This document shows, piece after piece, positions 46,675-57,687 of a DNA stretch of 64,000 nt. The notes under the pieces are model-generated. The model did not search any database. It was not told where the DNA came from and saw only the letters and a list, made by a program, of their open reading frames with translations. This DNA is from Gari tellinella. Taxonomy: Eukaryota; Mollusca; Bivalvia; Cardiida; Psammobiidae. Both the position numbers and the translations under genes were made by a program. Position 1 is the stretch's first letter, and every line of letters starts with the position of its first letter. The stretch spans positions 24,191,550 to 24,255,549 of the forward strand of contig OV277864.1 in NCBI GenBank assembly GCA_922989275.2, given 5' to 3'.

Positions 46675-46918
46675 TTAACTCTTTCGGCGCCAAACTTGAG
46701 TTCATTCGGCTTCGCAAACAGCTTGAATCCTGATCAGACGCCGCGTAACGCGGCGTCTGATCAGGATCCAAACTGTTTGACATTTGTTTCGATATGTTTT
46801 AAATCTTACGTCCTTAGCTAACTTTGAAACGATATTGCAGACAACAATATTAAAGCAGACGACAAAGTAACGGTGAATGGATAAATATCTCACGATTAAT
46901 TTGGCGCCGAAAGGTTCA
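46675..46918 (+). mobile_element. M2 element, complete
   Basis: It starts TTAACTCTTTCGGCGCCAAA and ends TTTGGCGCCGAAAGGTTCA. The hairpin 46714-46780 has arms GCAAACAGCTTGAATCC and GGATCCAAACTGTTTGA around CCGCGTAACGCGG. The inner stretch CAATATTAAAGCAGACGACA is typical of M2. Confidence 0.75.
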
Positions 46919-46929
46919 GATATATCACC

Positions 46930-47012
46930 CACGTTTTAAACAGTTGGTATCCAGGTGTTGCGGTTTGGTACTCGGTGTCTAATCTGGATCCAAACTGTTT
47001 GAAACATTTATC
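46930..47012. repeat. M2-type hairpin, eroded
   Basis: AACAGTTGGTATCCAGGTGT and CGGTGTCTAATCTGGATCC with ACTGTTTG at the right. Confidence 0.5.
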
Positions 47013-47043
47013 ACAATTTGGCGAATTTGTACATCAAGGTAAA

Positions 47044-47431
47044 ATATATTTGATTTGATTTGATTTGTTGTGATTTTACGTCGCTTTGAACAGCATTTCA
47101 GTCATATCCCGACGCCCAACTAATTACGGTGGTGGAAGGCCCGAGAAACCATTTATACAAAGTTTTAGGCACAAATTGGCAACTAGGTCGAACGACCGAT
47201 CTTCCGCAATCCAGCTGGTACAGTGGAGAAAACATTATTCTTTCCCGTTTAAACGCAAACGAAACGCAAAGATATCGCAATAAAACGTAGAACAATACAA
47301 CATTTCGACAATTCTGACTATTCATGTTAATCTGAGTGGCAAACAGTTTACCCGGCGTCTGATCTGGCTCCAAATTGTTTGCAGTGGAAATAATAGTTTT
47401 AGCGTAAACGCTTTTATTGTAGGCTTCCCCT
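47044..47431 (-). mobile_element. Second SINE copy, interrupted by an M1 element
   Basis: 47044-47218 matches about 1363-1530 of the first SINE (GTGATTTTACGTCGCTTTGA, CTTCCGCAATCCAGCTGG). An M1 copy follows from TA at 47219, and about 11 bases of SINE (AGGCTTCCCC) resume near 47421. The tRNA-like head is missing. Confidence 0.7.
47219..47420 (+). mobile_element. M1 element inside the SINE, right end deleted
   Basis: TACAGTGGAGAAAACATTAT opens. The left hairpin arm is lost (CAAACAGTTTACCCGGCG). The copy stops at ACGCTTTTATTG, without the terminal 24 bases. Confidence 0.75.
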
Positions 47432-49442
47432 TAAGGTTAAATAGATCAGTTTGTTAGTCTGATACCTACAAATGTATACTGTCATTAGGCATAAAGCCAA
47501 GAACGCTGAAAGCATGTAAAAACTGATAACTTACACTGATATTGAGAGACCGCATTATGAGAACAATAGAAAGTAATATGCATATTCTAGCAAGGTGTGT
47601 CTTGTTGCGATGCATTTAATACAGTGATTACATGTAGTCAAAGATGTAACATAGGTCGAAAACCTGATAAACACGTAAAACATACTCCGAGGATCTTCTA
47701 ACCGATCACTTTTTAAACTCATATTTTTCGAAACAGGTAATGGCACACTGGCGTAATCAGTTGTGTTTCGAATACTAGGATAAATGTGCATTGAATCGAA
47801 TTATTTAATTTTGCGTCTCTCTCTTCGTTACGTCACACCTCCAAATTCGACGATTATGGCATTTTGCACGTGCGAAGCGTGTATGGGGACATTGATAAAC
47901 ACAGCATTTGATTATTTGTTGGTCATCAATCGTCCTCACGGAAAAACATTTAACATGTCAAAATGCGGATTGAACTAATCACAAGAGCACTCGAAATGTT
48001 GTATTGAGAGCCAACCTGAACTACCACGTTAACGTCATGGACGTTTTACGTCCTGTGTGCCCTAAAATCGTTTACATAAGCTGAATATTAAACATCAATA
48101 TCTTAGTTCACCAACTGCAACGCATTTCAACACGTTTTTGTCAATAACTGCTTGTTTTGAGGAAATTTTGTCTGACCGGAAGTGTAGAGACTAACGTCAT
48201 TAGCGCCTACAGATGAAAAACTCACGTATACGGAACCTTTCATTTTGGTCACCACGCACTCGCTCGTATGTTAGCACGCGTCTTCGGTGACTGCTTGCGC
48301 ATGTCTGGACCGTCGAATATGTCAAAATAACGTAACGTAACTGCATCAACGGCATCAACGCCAATCGTTTAAATGCAAAATTTTAACGTGGCGGCTCAAA
48401 ATTGACCTTTTTTATTGATACATTAACATTGCACGTCGCTGAAGTCATTTAGGGTGGCATTCTTTAAGTGTTCTGTAAATGTCACTAAGCCACTGCTGAC
48501 AGTGACATTTTTGGTATTTTACATATTATAAGAAAACAGACCAGAAGTTGCCTCAGTATTTTAAATCAGTGCCAGTGGACAATATTACATCAGTACTTTG
48601 ATAGTATTTTTCAAAGTAATCATTTAAGTGCTACATATTGCACTATTGTCGCATTGAAAGCTGGTTGCCCAACAGACAAATGTCACTCGTAACATTGTGA
48701 CTTGTCAGTTTAGGGCTAGGTTACAATTTCATTCATATTTTCCATAATTCGTGATAAATTTTATTGAAACTTTTCTTCCTGTTATAAAAGATCTTCATCT
48801 CATGGAAAATGTAAATTTAGGCAACCGTATTAACTAGTGTTTAGAGTAGTACCTTTGAATCTGACTGATCGGTTAGAAGATCCTCTGAGTGTAACTTTTT
48901 GCGTTTGTATAGGATTGCAAAAGATATGGGGTGTATATTTGCCCTATTTGGAGCAAATATTGAAAGAAAACTAAAGGGTCTTTAGTTAATAAAAGCTCAT
49001 TGTTATTTGACAAAACATGATTATAACGATATAGAGTAACTGTACCGTGTGTATGTGGTGGTGATGGGGGTAACCGGTTATCTCTTGACCGGAGCATATT
49101 TTCAATACCATATCAGACAGGAAACCAAATATAATGTAAGAGTACTTGCTGGGAGAGCCATAGTGTGACTTCATTAGAGAAAAAATAACCGAAACTTAAT
49201 TCTTATATATATTTCACTAGTGATACAAAATTTGTAGTGTGAATAGATTTATATCGACACAAGTATTAAAACAGAACGTCTGATCTGGTTCCAAACGTGC
49301 TGTAAATATTAGTTCAATCTTCTCAGCATTCTTAAGAATTATCATTGAGTAAACGTGGCAGTGTCGTCTACGACATCCTTCTCCGGTAACAGTTCTCAAA
49401 AAAAGTGTGTTTGCTTTTCTTTTAGGATATACATGTACACAT
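47432..49442. other. Unassigned intron sequence, longest repeat-poor stretch
   Basis: About 2 kb with no recognised repeat or exon. The small open frame 47784-47978 has no known domain. Confidence 0.4.
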
Positions 49443-49660
49443 GTAGTGGAGAAAACGTTATTCTTTCCCAATAAACGCGTTTATCTTTTATTTCCACTGG
49501 AAACAGTTTGGAGCCTGATCAGACGCCGGTTAACCCGGTGTCTGATAAGGCTCCAAACTATTTGCCAGCAAGATAAACATGTTATCAGAATTGTCCAAAA
49601 GTTGTATTTTTCTACGTTTTAGTGCTTTGCGTTTGCGTTTCGTTTGCGTTTAAACGGGAA
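49443..49660 (-). mobile_element. M1 element, right end missing
   Basis: GTAGTGGAGAAAACGTTATT to GCGTTTAAACGGGAA. The hairpin is full, with loop region CCGGTTAACCCGG. Confidence 0.75.
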
Positions 49661-49967
49661 GTGTATGACTACGTTGTAAACCATGAAAGGACATGGATAA
49701 AAATAAAGACTTATTCCTATTATTGGCCAATATTTCCTTGGTACATACCAGTTGGAATATTTACAATAATTTGCCTAATCTGTTCTGAAAGGTAAACTAG
49801 ATACATGTAACCATATTATACCAAGACCGATAGTGTCATTATGCTAAAAGCAACGATTGCCTAAAAGCATGTACAATTGATAGCTGACATTGTTACAGCG
49901 CATTACCAAACTACTATGGCTGGCTGAAACATTAGCAAAAACAGCAAAGAAGAAGTAAGGTTTCCCA

Positions 49968-50179
49968 TTAAATCTGGATCACGGTAAAACTATTATTGCA
50001 AGTGCAAACAGTTTGAGCCAGATCAGACACCCGGCGTCTGATTAGGTTCCAAACATTTTGCATCTCAGATTGAAAAAATAACCAGTTTTGTCAACAGGTT
50101 GTCATGCTCTTCATTTTACTGCTATGCATTTACGTTTCGTTTTCATTTAAACAGGAAAAATAAGTAACGTTTTATCCAC
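49968..50179 (-). mobile_element. M1 element, left end eroded
   Basis: ACGGTAAAACTATTATTGCA, hairpin AGTTTGAGCCAGATCAGACA / CGTCTGATTAGGTTCCAAAC, right end GTAACGTTTTATCCACT. Confidence 0.6.
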
Positions 50180-50449
50180 TAAAACACAGCCACTGGCTAG
50201 GTCTCTTTTGTCACGATAATTTTGAAAGACAATTGCAACCTCATTATTACAAGTAAAGTATGTTAGCCTTGAGCAGATATTCGGCATGTGGCTAATTAAA
50301 CAGGGGAATTGCCTTTAAAACGTAAACGAAATCCGAAATCTAACCATCTTAGAATTCATCGCAGGAAACCAAAGCATATCTAATGCATTGTTTATAAGGA
50401 TTGGGGAAAAAGATGTGATGTACATGCACTTGTAAGACTTCCAGCAGAT

Positions 50450-50698
50450 ACAGTGGAGAATCTGTTATTCTTTCCCGTTTAAACGCAAACGTACGCAAAC
50501 GCAACACACTAAGACGTAGAAAAGTACAACTTTTGGACAATTCTGATAATTCATGTTTATCTTGGTGGCAAACAGTTTGGAGCCTGATCAGACGCCGGGT
50601 TACCCGGCGTCTGATCTGGCTCCAAACTGTTTGTATGGGAAATTATAGTTTTAGCGTAAACGCGTTTATTGGGAAAGAATAACGTTTTCTCCACTGTA
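50450..50698 (+). mobile_element. M1 element, near-complete
   Basis: TACAGTGGAGAATCTG to GTTTTCTCCACTGTA, with a perfect hairpin tip CCGGGTTACCCGG. Confidence 0.85.
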
Positions 50699-50905
50699 AT
50701 AATGCAAACCAATTACAGAAAACAGCATTAGAGAACTATACAAGGGATGAGCGTAATGCTCTCCTAGTTCTATTAGATTAACCGCAAAAACAATTCCATA
50801 GTACATGTATGTAAAACATAATAATTATCTTTCTTTGGATTTAAATAAAAATAATTGATATTGATATTGGTATCAAAGAGTTTTGAGTACGATATTACAC
50901 TTTTT

Positions 50906-51136
50906 AACAGTAGCGAAGACGTAATTCTTTACCAAAACACGCGTTTACGCTAAAACCAATTGTTCCAGTGCAAACAGTGTGGGACAAGATCAGACGCCGT
51001 GTGATTAGATTCAAAACTGTTTGTCACTCAGATTTAAACAAATAGTCAGAGAATTAAAAAATATTTTGTTCTACATATTATTGCAGTGCGTTTGCGTTTC
51101 GTATGCTTTTAAACGAATTCCGTCTTCTCCACTGAA
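50906..51136 (-). mobile_element. M1 element, old copy
   Basis: AACAGTAGCGAAGACGTAAT to GTCTTCTCCACTGAA. The hairpin tip is lost (GACGCCGTGTGATTAG). Confidence 0.6.
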
Positions 51137-51476
51137 GTAGGTATTTGAGTTGGTTCTAAAAAGTGTACAATGGCCATCAGTAAGGATTCACAACGTTTTT
51201 CCCATCTACAGGGCTGGTTTTATGAAAGCAGTTTCCGGACTGGTCCATCCGGTGTAAATAATGAAATGTCTGCCAGCAGGTTGAAAACAAAAGACCAAAT
51301 ACATGTACATGTACCTAGTTTTGGTTATAGAGATTTTATCCATTATTTCGCAACGGGTAACGACGTAAATGACGACTAAACATGCAATTTTCTGAATAGA
51401 ATCATTGATTTTGTCTTAAACACAAATCAGCCCGCTTACTGTTGGTCCTCCTTTTTACTTTATCAAAGCGTGCTGA

Positions 51477-51956
51477 TACAGTGGAGAGGGCATTATCTAT
51501 CCCAGTAAACGCATTTATGCTACAGTGGAGAAAACGTTATTCTTTCCCAATAAACGCGTTTACACCAAAACTATTATTTTCACTGCAAACAGTTTGGAGC
51601 CAGATCAGACGCCGGGTAACCCGGCGTCTGATCAGGCTCCAAACTGTTTGCCACCAAGATAAACATGCATTATCAGAATTTTCCAAAAGTTGTTCTTTTC
51701 TACGTTTTAGTGCTTTGCGTTTGCGTACGTTTGCGTTTAAACGGGAAAGAATAACAGATTCTCCACTGTAAAACAAGTGTTCTTCTTACAAATAAATTAG
51801 ACAATAATCAAACAGCGGCAAACCCTGCGTCTGTTTAGGATCTGCTTAAAAATAAATGTCAACATTTTCAAGAAGCGGTTATTTGCTCCATTTAATTACA
51901 TTGCATTTACGGTTATTTTCGTTTAAATGGGAATGAATACCGTATTCTCCACTGTA
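51477..51956 (-). mobile_element. Older M1 element interrupted by a younger M1
   Basis: The left end TACAGTGGAGAGGGC runs to CATTTATGC-TA. The right part resumes after 51770 with AAACAAGTGTTCTTC and ends GTATTCTCCACTGTA at 51956. Removing the insert restores GC-TA-AAAC, as in the consensus CGCTAAAACTATTATT. Confidence 0.75.
51521..51770 (-). mobile_element. Younger M1 element inserted at TA (250 bp)
   Basis: Intact from TACAGTGGAGAAAACG to GATTCTCCACTGTA, with the perfect hairpin tip CCGGGTAACCCGG. Confidence 0.9.
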
Positions 51957-52544
51957 CCATTACAGTTTTATCAGTGACTGCCTTAAATATGCCATATATC
52001 ATCATTTTACGTAATGCTTAATTAACTGATATTCTGCTATGAAATAGTACGTTTTTACGAGTGGTCGATTTCTTGTTTTCAATATAAGTTTTAGTGTCTT
52101 AAAATTTAAAACAGATAGTGTCAAATAATTTGGATCCAGACCATATGCCTTGTATATCGGCGTCTGTTCAGGATATAAACTGTTCACGTGACAGTTAAGC
52201 TTTTAAGGAAATATAATAGATAAAGGTCTAAAGCACGATATCATTCACAGTGAGCATCTACATGTAACGTAAATACCCAATTAACCTCTTACTTCTGTGA
52301 AGTAATTTGCTGTAAGGAAAAGTCGTCAGCTGTTATTTCTCAATTTGACATTTTAGGTAAATCAACTTAAGTTTGAATAATAAGTTAAACAAGACGTAAC
52401 GCGGTGTCTGATCAGGGACTAACTGTTTGCAAAGTCAATTTAGGTTGCCCATGAAAAGACAGGTATAACCGAACCTTAGTCCTCTTTTGAGTGGATGAAC
52501 TGATCCTTTCATTCACATAAATGACAGCTCATACCAAAAGAATT
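51957..52544. other. Unassigned intron sequence with M2-type hairpin scraps
   Basis: AATTTGGATCCAGACC / CGGCGTCTGTTCAGGA is at about 52128-52175. A single arm, GCGGTGTCTGATCAGG, is at about 52400. Confidence 0.4.
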
Positions 52545-52665
52545 TGAGTTGAGTCTGAGATCGTTTTAAAATGTATTTGAATAATCCGATTTGAGCGAAA
52601 ACTCAAATCTGACCAATCAAATACTTGAGAACAAAATTAGACTCAATTAAAATTCTGTATAACCT
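52545..52665. repeat. M10 hairpin element, second copy
   Basis: ATTTGAATAATCCGATTTGA and CTCAAATCTGACCAATCAAA pair imperfectly. The outer TTGAGTCTGAGATCG and AATTAGACTCAA also pair. Confidence 0.55.
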
Positions 52666-52928
52666 TGAACCCAAATTTTATATGATAGTTTGTACCTAAT
52701 AAACGTGTTAACTTCACAATATATACGTCCTCTGGATAATCCGTCATCTGATTAAGCCCGAAATTGTTTGCCGCTTGGATGAAACCCAATCTTCGTTATG
52801 TTTGAAAACTATTAAAAAAAGTCATTTTTCTCCATGTTATTGATTTGAGTTTGCGGCGTGCTTTCAGTTTCGTTCAAAAGGAAAATCATAATATCTTCTT
52901 TATAGTATCAAGTCTGACTAAGGAAATA

Positions 52929-53110
52929 TACAGTAGAAACTCGATTCTTCGAACTCGCGTTAGTTGAAACATACCCATACTTCAAAGTTAAAACGTGGCT
53001 TAGCCACGTTTTAATTTTGAAATATGGGTATATTCGACTTAAGCGAGATCGCCTAATGTAAATTCAACATTTGAAACACTAGTACAATCGATTTATTGAG
53101 TTTCGATTAC
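52929..53110. mobile_element. M11 element with CAGTAGAAACTCG end
   Basis: ATACAGTAGAAACTCGATTC at the left corresponds to TTGAGTTTCGATTACTA at the right. A central palindrome pairs ATACCCATACTTCAAAGTTA and AACGTGGC with GCCACGTT and ATATGGGTAT. TA-type ends are likely. Confidence 0.5.
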
Positions 53111-53147
53111 TAATGATTTATTTCAACTGCCCAGTACAGTCTCCCAG

Positions 53148-53510
53148 TACAGTGGAGAAGACATCATTTTGTCTCGTTTTAAACGAAACTTCACGTAAAG
53201 TGGAGAATCTGTTTTTCTTTCCCGTTTAAACGCAAACGTACGCAAACGCAAAGCACTAAAACGTTGAAAAGAACAACTTTTGGACAATTGTGATATTTCA
53301 TGTTTATCTTGGTGGCAAACAGTTTGGAGCCTGATCAGACGCCGGGTTACCCGGCGTCTGATCTGGCTCCAAACTGATTGCACGGCAAATAATAGTTTTA
53401 GCGTAAACGCGTTTATTGGGAAAGAATAACACATTCTCCACTGTATAAACAATGCATCAAAATGTAAATATGACAACAGTTTGGTATTCCGACGATTATT
53501 CAGCGGAGCT
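53148..53510 (+). mobile_element. Older M1 element interrupted by a younger M1
   Basis: The left end TACAGTGGAGAAGACATC runs to ACTTCACG-TA. After the insert, AACAATGCATCAAAATGTAA and ATGACAACAGTTTGG continue the M1 order (ACGCAATGC..TAAAATGTAGAAA). The rest of the old copy is lost after about 53510. Confidence 0.6.
53196..53445 (+). mobile_element. Younger M1 element inserted at TA (250 bp)
   Basis: TAAAGTGGAGAATCTG to CATTCTCCACTGTA, with full hairpin tip CCGGGTTACCCGG. The first C of the end is mutated to A. Confidence 0.85.
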
Positions 53511-53631
53511 GCCTATTATCTATTTAGACCTACATTTTTATTTAGACAAACATTTCAACCAATCATATTTGATCAGAAATTTAGAATTAAGAGCACCTGT
53601 TGAAACTGAATTGTCTGATTGGATAGAAGCC

Positions 53632-53824
53632 AGGGCTCCAGATAAGAGAATTATTTCAAAACTTAAAAACTTTATTTGTGCATTAAACCCTATGGTGTCC
53701 TACTCATTTGAATTGTCTCTTCGAGGCGATAAAAATGAGTGGTAACACCATAGGGTTTGGTGATGAAATGAGTGAGAAAATGTTAGATTTGTTCAGTTTA
53801 CCCCCTCTTATCTGGAGCCCTGAT
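53632..53824 (+). mobile_element. M7 element, complete (hAT-like ends)
   Basis: CAGGGCTCCAGATAA and TTATCTGGAGCCCTG are perfect inverted ends. The inside CCCTATGGTGTCCTACTCAT mirrors ATGAGTGGTAACACCATAGGG. CAGGG ends suggest hAT, but an 8-bp target duplication is not convincing. Confidence 0.7.
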
Positions 53825-53829
53825 AAACT

Positions 53830-54460
53830 GTAGCCAGTGTTACTGGTCTAATTGTGAGACACAGTGCAGTGTTTACTAATACTGAGCTGATGGCATCATG
53901 CTTCTATTTTAAGATTATGACAATTTGTCTTTCTATAGATAGACAGTGGTACCTCTAAGTTCTTTTGTTACGGTTTACTACCAATTTATTTAATTGTTAA
54001 CTATTTGTACAAATTTACCATACATTGATAGCAATATAATAAATGGCCTCGAGTGAGTTAAACACAATTGTGTTATTTCAACATTTATTCACAAGAGTGA
54101 GGTGTTATAGAACTGTTGTTCTGTAAGGGCATGCACAGTTTATTTAGTTATATATTGTTTCAAGAAACTCCCCATGAATGAAGTTTTATATATAGAACAG
54201 TAGTTTAATCTGAGGATCTCCTACCAGTAGCTAGGATATGGGTTATATTATTGTTTTGCATTTCTGTACATTTATAGTTTTTGAGTCAGAGTTATAGTTA
54301 TCCTTGAATGTGTATTTTTTGCTTTTCAATCCAAGATATTACAATTCTTTGAAAAAAAAACCAATTTCATACAATTTTGCACATCCATCTACAGCATGAA
54401 TTCCACCACCCATTCCGCTGAATATCTTTTTTAAAGATATTTCTTGTTTTTTATATGAGA
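53830..54460. other. Unassigned intron sequence
   Basis: Nothing recognised. Confidence 0.4.
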
Positions 54461-54547
54461 GGCAAACCCTTTCAAATTGGTTGCAATTGACACAACGATT
54501 TTTGCACAAATACGTTTATTTGGGATGCCTAACGTCTTCTCACTGTA
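54461..54547 (+). mobile_element. M1 right-end fragment
   Basis: AGGCAAACCCTTTCAAATTG through CAAATACGTTTATTTGGGAT to GTCTTCTCACTGTA. Confidence 0.5.
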
Positions 54548-54683
54548 AGACCTGGTTATGTCTGTTCCCGTTGTTGACGGGTTGTCGGAAATACCTTGGG
54601 AAATTAGATAAAAGTACCTTATCTGGTATAAACATATTAACTCCTAGAAAAATTATGTACAAATAAAAATATTCATGTAATCA

Positions 54684-54931
54684 TACAGTGGTGAACAAGT
54701 TTTTTACCGTTTAAACGAGATTGAATGCAAAGGCTATGCAATAAGATGGAGAAATTTAATAAGAACCTTTAGAAAGCGCAGACTACTCATTTTAGTCTGA
54801 ACCTCACACAGTTTCGAGCTTGATTAGGCGCCAGTTTAACTGATGTCTGGTCTGTCTCCAAATTATTTGTAAAAGACATAAGCGATTTGACATTAACGCG
54901 TTTTTGGGTGGAAAACGTCTTCTCAACTGTA
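54684..54931 (+). mobile_element. M1 element, old but full-length
   Basis: TACAGTGGTGAACAAG to GTCTTCTCAACTGTA. The hairpin is diverged on both arms (TTCGAGCTTGATTAGGCG, TGATGTCTGGTCTGTCTCC). Confidence 0.65.
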
Positions 54932-55164
54932 CAAAAATAGTTCTATAGAAAATGTTTGAACTGACTGATAAATCTTATTTATTTTCTCCGCCTGAGAAAA
55001 ACCTGTCTGGGTTCTTTTGTTATGAAACTTTTCATTTTAACCCCTTTCTTGCCATGGCGTAATCCGTCAATGCCGCAACCTCATCTGATTTGAATATAAG
55101 TCGTCCGCTATTATTTCTCAAATTTAAATCTGAGGCATTTTAACACAATTACATATTGAAATGA

Positions 55165-55235
55165 GTGTCAAAGCGGTTTGGATCCTGATCAGACGTCGCG
55201 TTACGCGGCGCCTGATCAGTATAAAACTGTTTACT
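55165..55235. repeat. M2-type hairpin
   Basis: AGCGGTTTGGATCCTGATCA and CGCGGCGCCTGATCAGTATA around GACGTCGCGTTACGCG. Confidence 0.6.
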
Positions 55236-55369
55236 AATACATTTTATCACATTAAACCGCCTCTGGCAGTATAATAAAGTCATTCAATAAATTATAGTGA
55301 AATATCACTATTTTGGCTCCGGTCCTACATGTACCTGTTCGTCCATAAGCGCTGTATGATGCGGGGCGC

Positions 55370-55640
55370 TAAATGATGTAATTTGCCATGATGTTACATG
55401 CACCATAAACAACGTCGACATTTGGCGGAAAATATAAATGGCGAAGAGACTACAAACTACTGATTCAGTTGACTTAATATGGGTTTAAAATGTTTATGTG
55501 ATAAATTGAATCTAACATTCGTGCTCAATATTTATCATTTTTGATAAACTGGTTGACTAAAATAAATATAATGCTCGCCAAGACTCGCGTCATATTGTTT
55601 TAGTAACTCGCTTATTAAATTGGATAATTATGAGCACTCA
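55370..55640. repeat. Repeat shared with 23720-23830 and the M9 palindrome
   Basis: TTTGGCGGAAAATATAAATG and GACTACAAACTACTGATTCA match the 23.8-kb region (TTTTGGCGGAAAATCTATAT, CTACAAACTACGGCTTCA). GCTCGCCAAGACTCGCG matches the centre of 24597-24736. Confidence 0.45.
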
Positions 55641-55669
55641 TGTAAGATCCTCTATGCACTCGGTGTAAG

Positions 55670-55868
55670 GCAGTGTAGGGGTCAACTCGCCTTTTCTAAA
55701 TACTGTTAATTGCAAACCAGGAAGCCAACCGTCTGTTTGGGTTCCAAACTGTGTGCCACTAAGATCTGAATAAGTCACAATTTTCAAAAATTGTCATTTT
55801 CTACTTTTGATTCAATTGCGTGTGTGTTCGTTTGCGTGTACCGGGAAATAATGATGTATTCACTTTAC
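55670..55868 (-). mobile_element. M1 element, heavily eroded
   Basis: GGAAGCCAACCGTCTGTTTG, GGTTCCAAACTGTGTGCCAC and TTTGCGTGTACCGGGAAATA keep the M1 order. Confidence 0.4.
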
Positions 55869-55969
55869 ATCATCTGTAAAATGCATTAATGCCTTCAACA
55901 GTTTTCATTTATACGCTTATATATATTTAACCAGGGTTGCCATTTCTCCGGATTTTCCTAAGTATTCGG

Positions 55970-56100
55970 ATTTTTATCCTAGCAGATCGTAGCTTAAAAC
56001 AGGCTGAAAGTAAAGCAGAATGCGCCTCTGCTTTACTTTCAACCTGTTTTAAGCAGTCATGTGACTTCAAAACATCAAAGAGACTATGGGGTAAAGGTAC
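55970..56100 (+). mobile_element. M4 element, left end missing
   Basis: AAAACAGGCTGAAAGTAAAG to CTTTCAACCTGTTTTAAG with a short tip, then ACTATGGGGTAAAGG. Confidence 0.55.
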
Positions 56101-56420
56101 GATTAGTAACATTGCGTCTGAAAAATTGAAAATTTGAAATCTAAGAATTTTTATGATCAACTTATGTCAGCCCTGTTAAAATGAAGATGGAAAGCAAAGT
56201 TCGTTTGTTTCTGATAACACAAACAATTATGTTAAAATGTTGGCTTTGTTGCCCAAGAAATTAATGTATTGCGAGAGTGATAAGGTTGACACCCATGCGC
56301 ATACGTGTTAAAAATTATAATTCTTATAATCAGGTTTGCTTTCGTTTGAAAACCTGATTATAACTCATCATAATTAAACACAGCCTTATATTTGTCTGTA
56401 TGCATCACTGAATGGATCTA

Positions 56421-56646
56421 TACAGTAGATATGTTATTCTTCTTCGTTTCGCTTAACGAAAATCAAACGCAACATCATCACATGTAGACATTGACAGTCA
56501 CATATCTCATCTTTTTTAAAAATGTACCAATTTATTTCTACATGTATCTTAGTGACAAACTGTTTCGAACATGATCAGATGTCGGTGTATCCGGTGTTGG
56601 ATCTGACTCCAATTCATTTGAGATTGACCTAAAATTCAGCATAACC
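56421..56646 (+). mobile_element. M1 element, eroded
   Basis: TACAGTAGATATGTTATTCT opens. The hairpin arms are TTTCGAACATGATCAGATGT and TGTTGGATCTGACTCCAA. The right end is not recognisable. Confidence 0.5.
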
Positions 56647-56889
56647 CTTTCCCCCATAAATACACATATTTTACGCCTCAAGTTTATTCCTCAACTGAAG
56701 AAAATAGAAATTTTTTACAGTAATAAATATATATCATAATACATATTTCGATATTTTGGCAAATGTTAGCTTAAAGCACGTTGAAAGTAGAGCAGAATAC
56801 GCCATAAGGCGCATTCTGCTTTACTTTAAACCTTCTTTAAGTGGTCACCTATCTTCAGAAGTAGAAACAGGCTAAAGCGTAATGGGATA
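56647..56889 (+). mobile_element. M4 element, complete but diverged
   Basis: CCTTTCCCCCATAAATACAC opens and AGCGTAATGGGATAA closes. The hairpin 56774-56841 includes CAGAATACGCCATAAGGCGC. Confidence 0.6.
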
Positions 56890-57459
56890 ATGCACGTTTG
56901 TTTAGGAAACTACAGTCTTCCCTGATGTACATGTAAATAACTGTGTGCATTCCAAATGTTGATGTTATGTCACAGATACATGTATAGTCATTGGTCCACG
57001 TTTACACGAAAGAATTGTAATAACTGTAGAAACATCAAGAAAGTAATAGATGTAGAAAGGAGTTTTTAAATACCAGTGTCAAATAGTATATTATAGTTCT
57101 GATCAAAAGCCCTAATACTTGTCTGATTAAGTTCCAAACATTTTTGCGATCTACACAATTTCTTCGAGTGTGTTTTCTGAGAGGAAAAGTAGTTCATTCC
57201 CTGTGGGTGTTGCACATTGTAATGACTTAATGCTTTCGCCTGTGTCAATCGCATGGGAAAATAATTATACAATAACACATTTGGTTATGTTTGAGGCAAT
57301 CCCTTGTCCCGCCTAATCACCATTTCACTTCAAATAATATTGTTCATGCATTGTTGACTGACAAGACAAAATGTTTCTTAATCTGAATCTAATAGTTTGC
57401 AAATCAACGCTGATATAATTCTATTAAAAGTCCGTCATGTTTCACATTTTATTGCATTT

Positions 57460-57530
57460 GCAAACAGTGTAGATCCTGATGAGACACCACGTGACAGGGC
57501 GTCTCTACAGGATCTGTACTGCTTGCTGTA
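57460..57530. repeat. M8/M2-type hairpin
   Basis: GCAAACAGTGTAGATCCTGA and TACAGGATCTGTACTGCTTGC around GACACCACGTGACAGGGCGTC. Confidence 0.55.
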
Positions 57531-57687
57531 CCATAAGAAATATTTTGCTGTATGGACAATTATTGCCGTGTCTTTATATCACCCTTGTATTTCTACAATG
57601 AACTATAATTATCAGTAAGCACATAGGGAGAGTTCATTGCAATATCCATGCATAATGATTATCGTTTTCAGGAAAAGAATATCGTTC

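Noticed and set aside
51170..51379. 69-residue open frame between M1 copies
   Set aside because: No recognisable domain, no splice signals that connect it to the receptor, and length within chance.
53452..53745. A 97-residue open frame as a candidate gene or exon
   Set aside because: Its beginning lies in an old M1 remnant and its end in the M7 element; no domain and no splice context.
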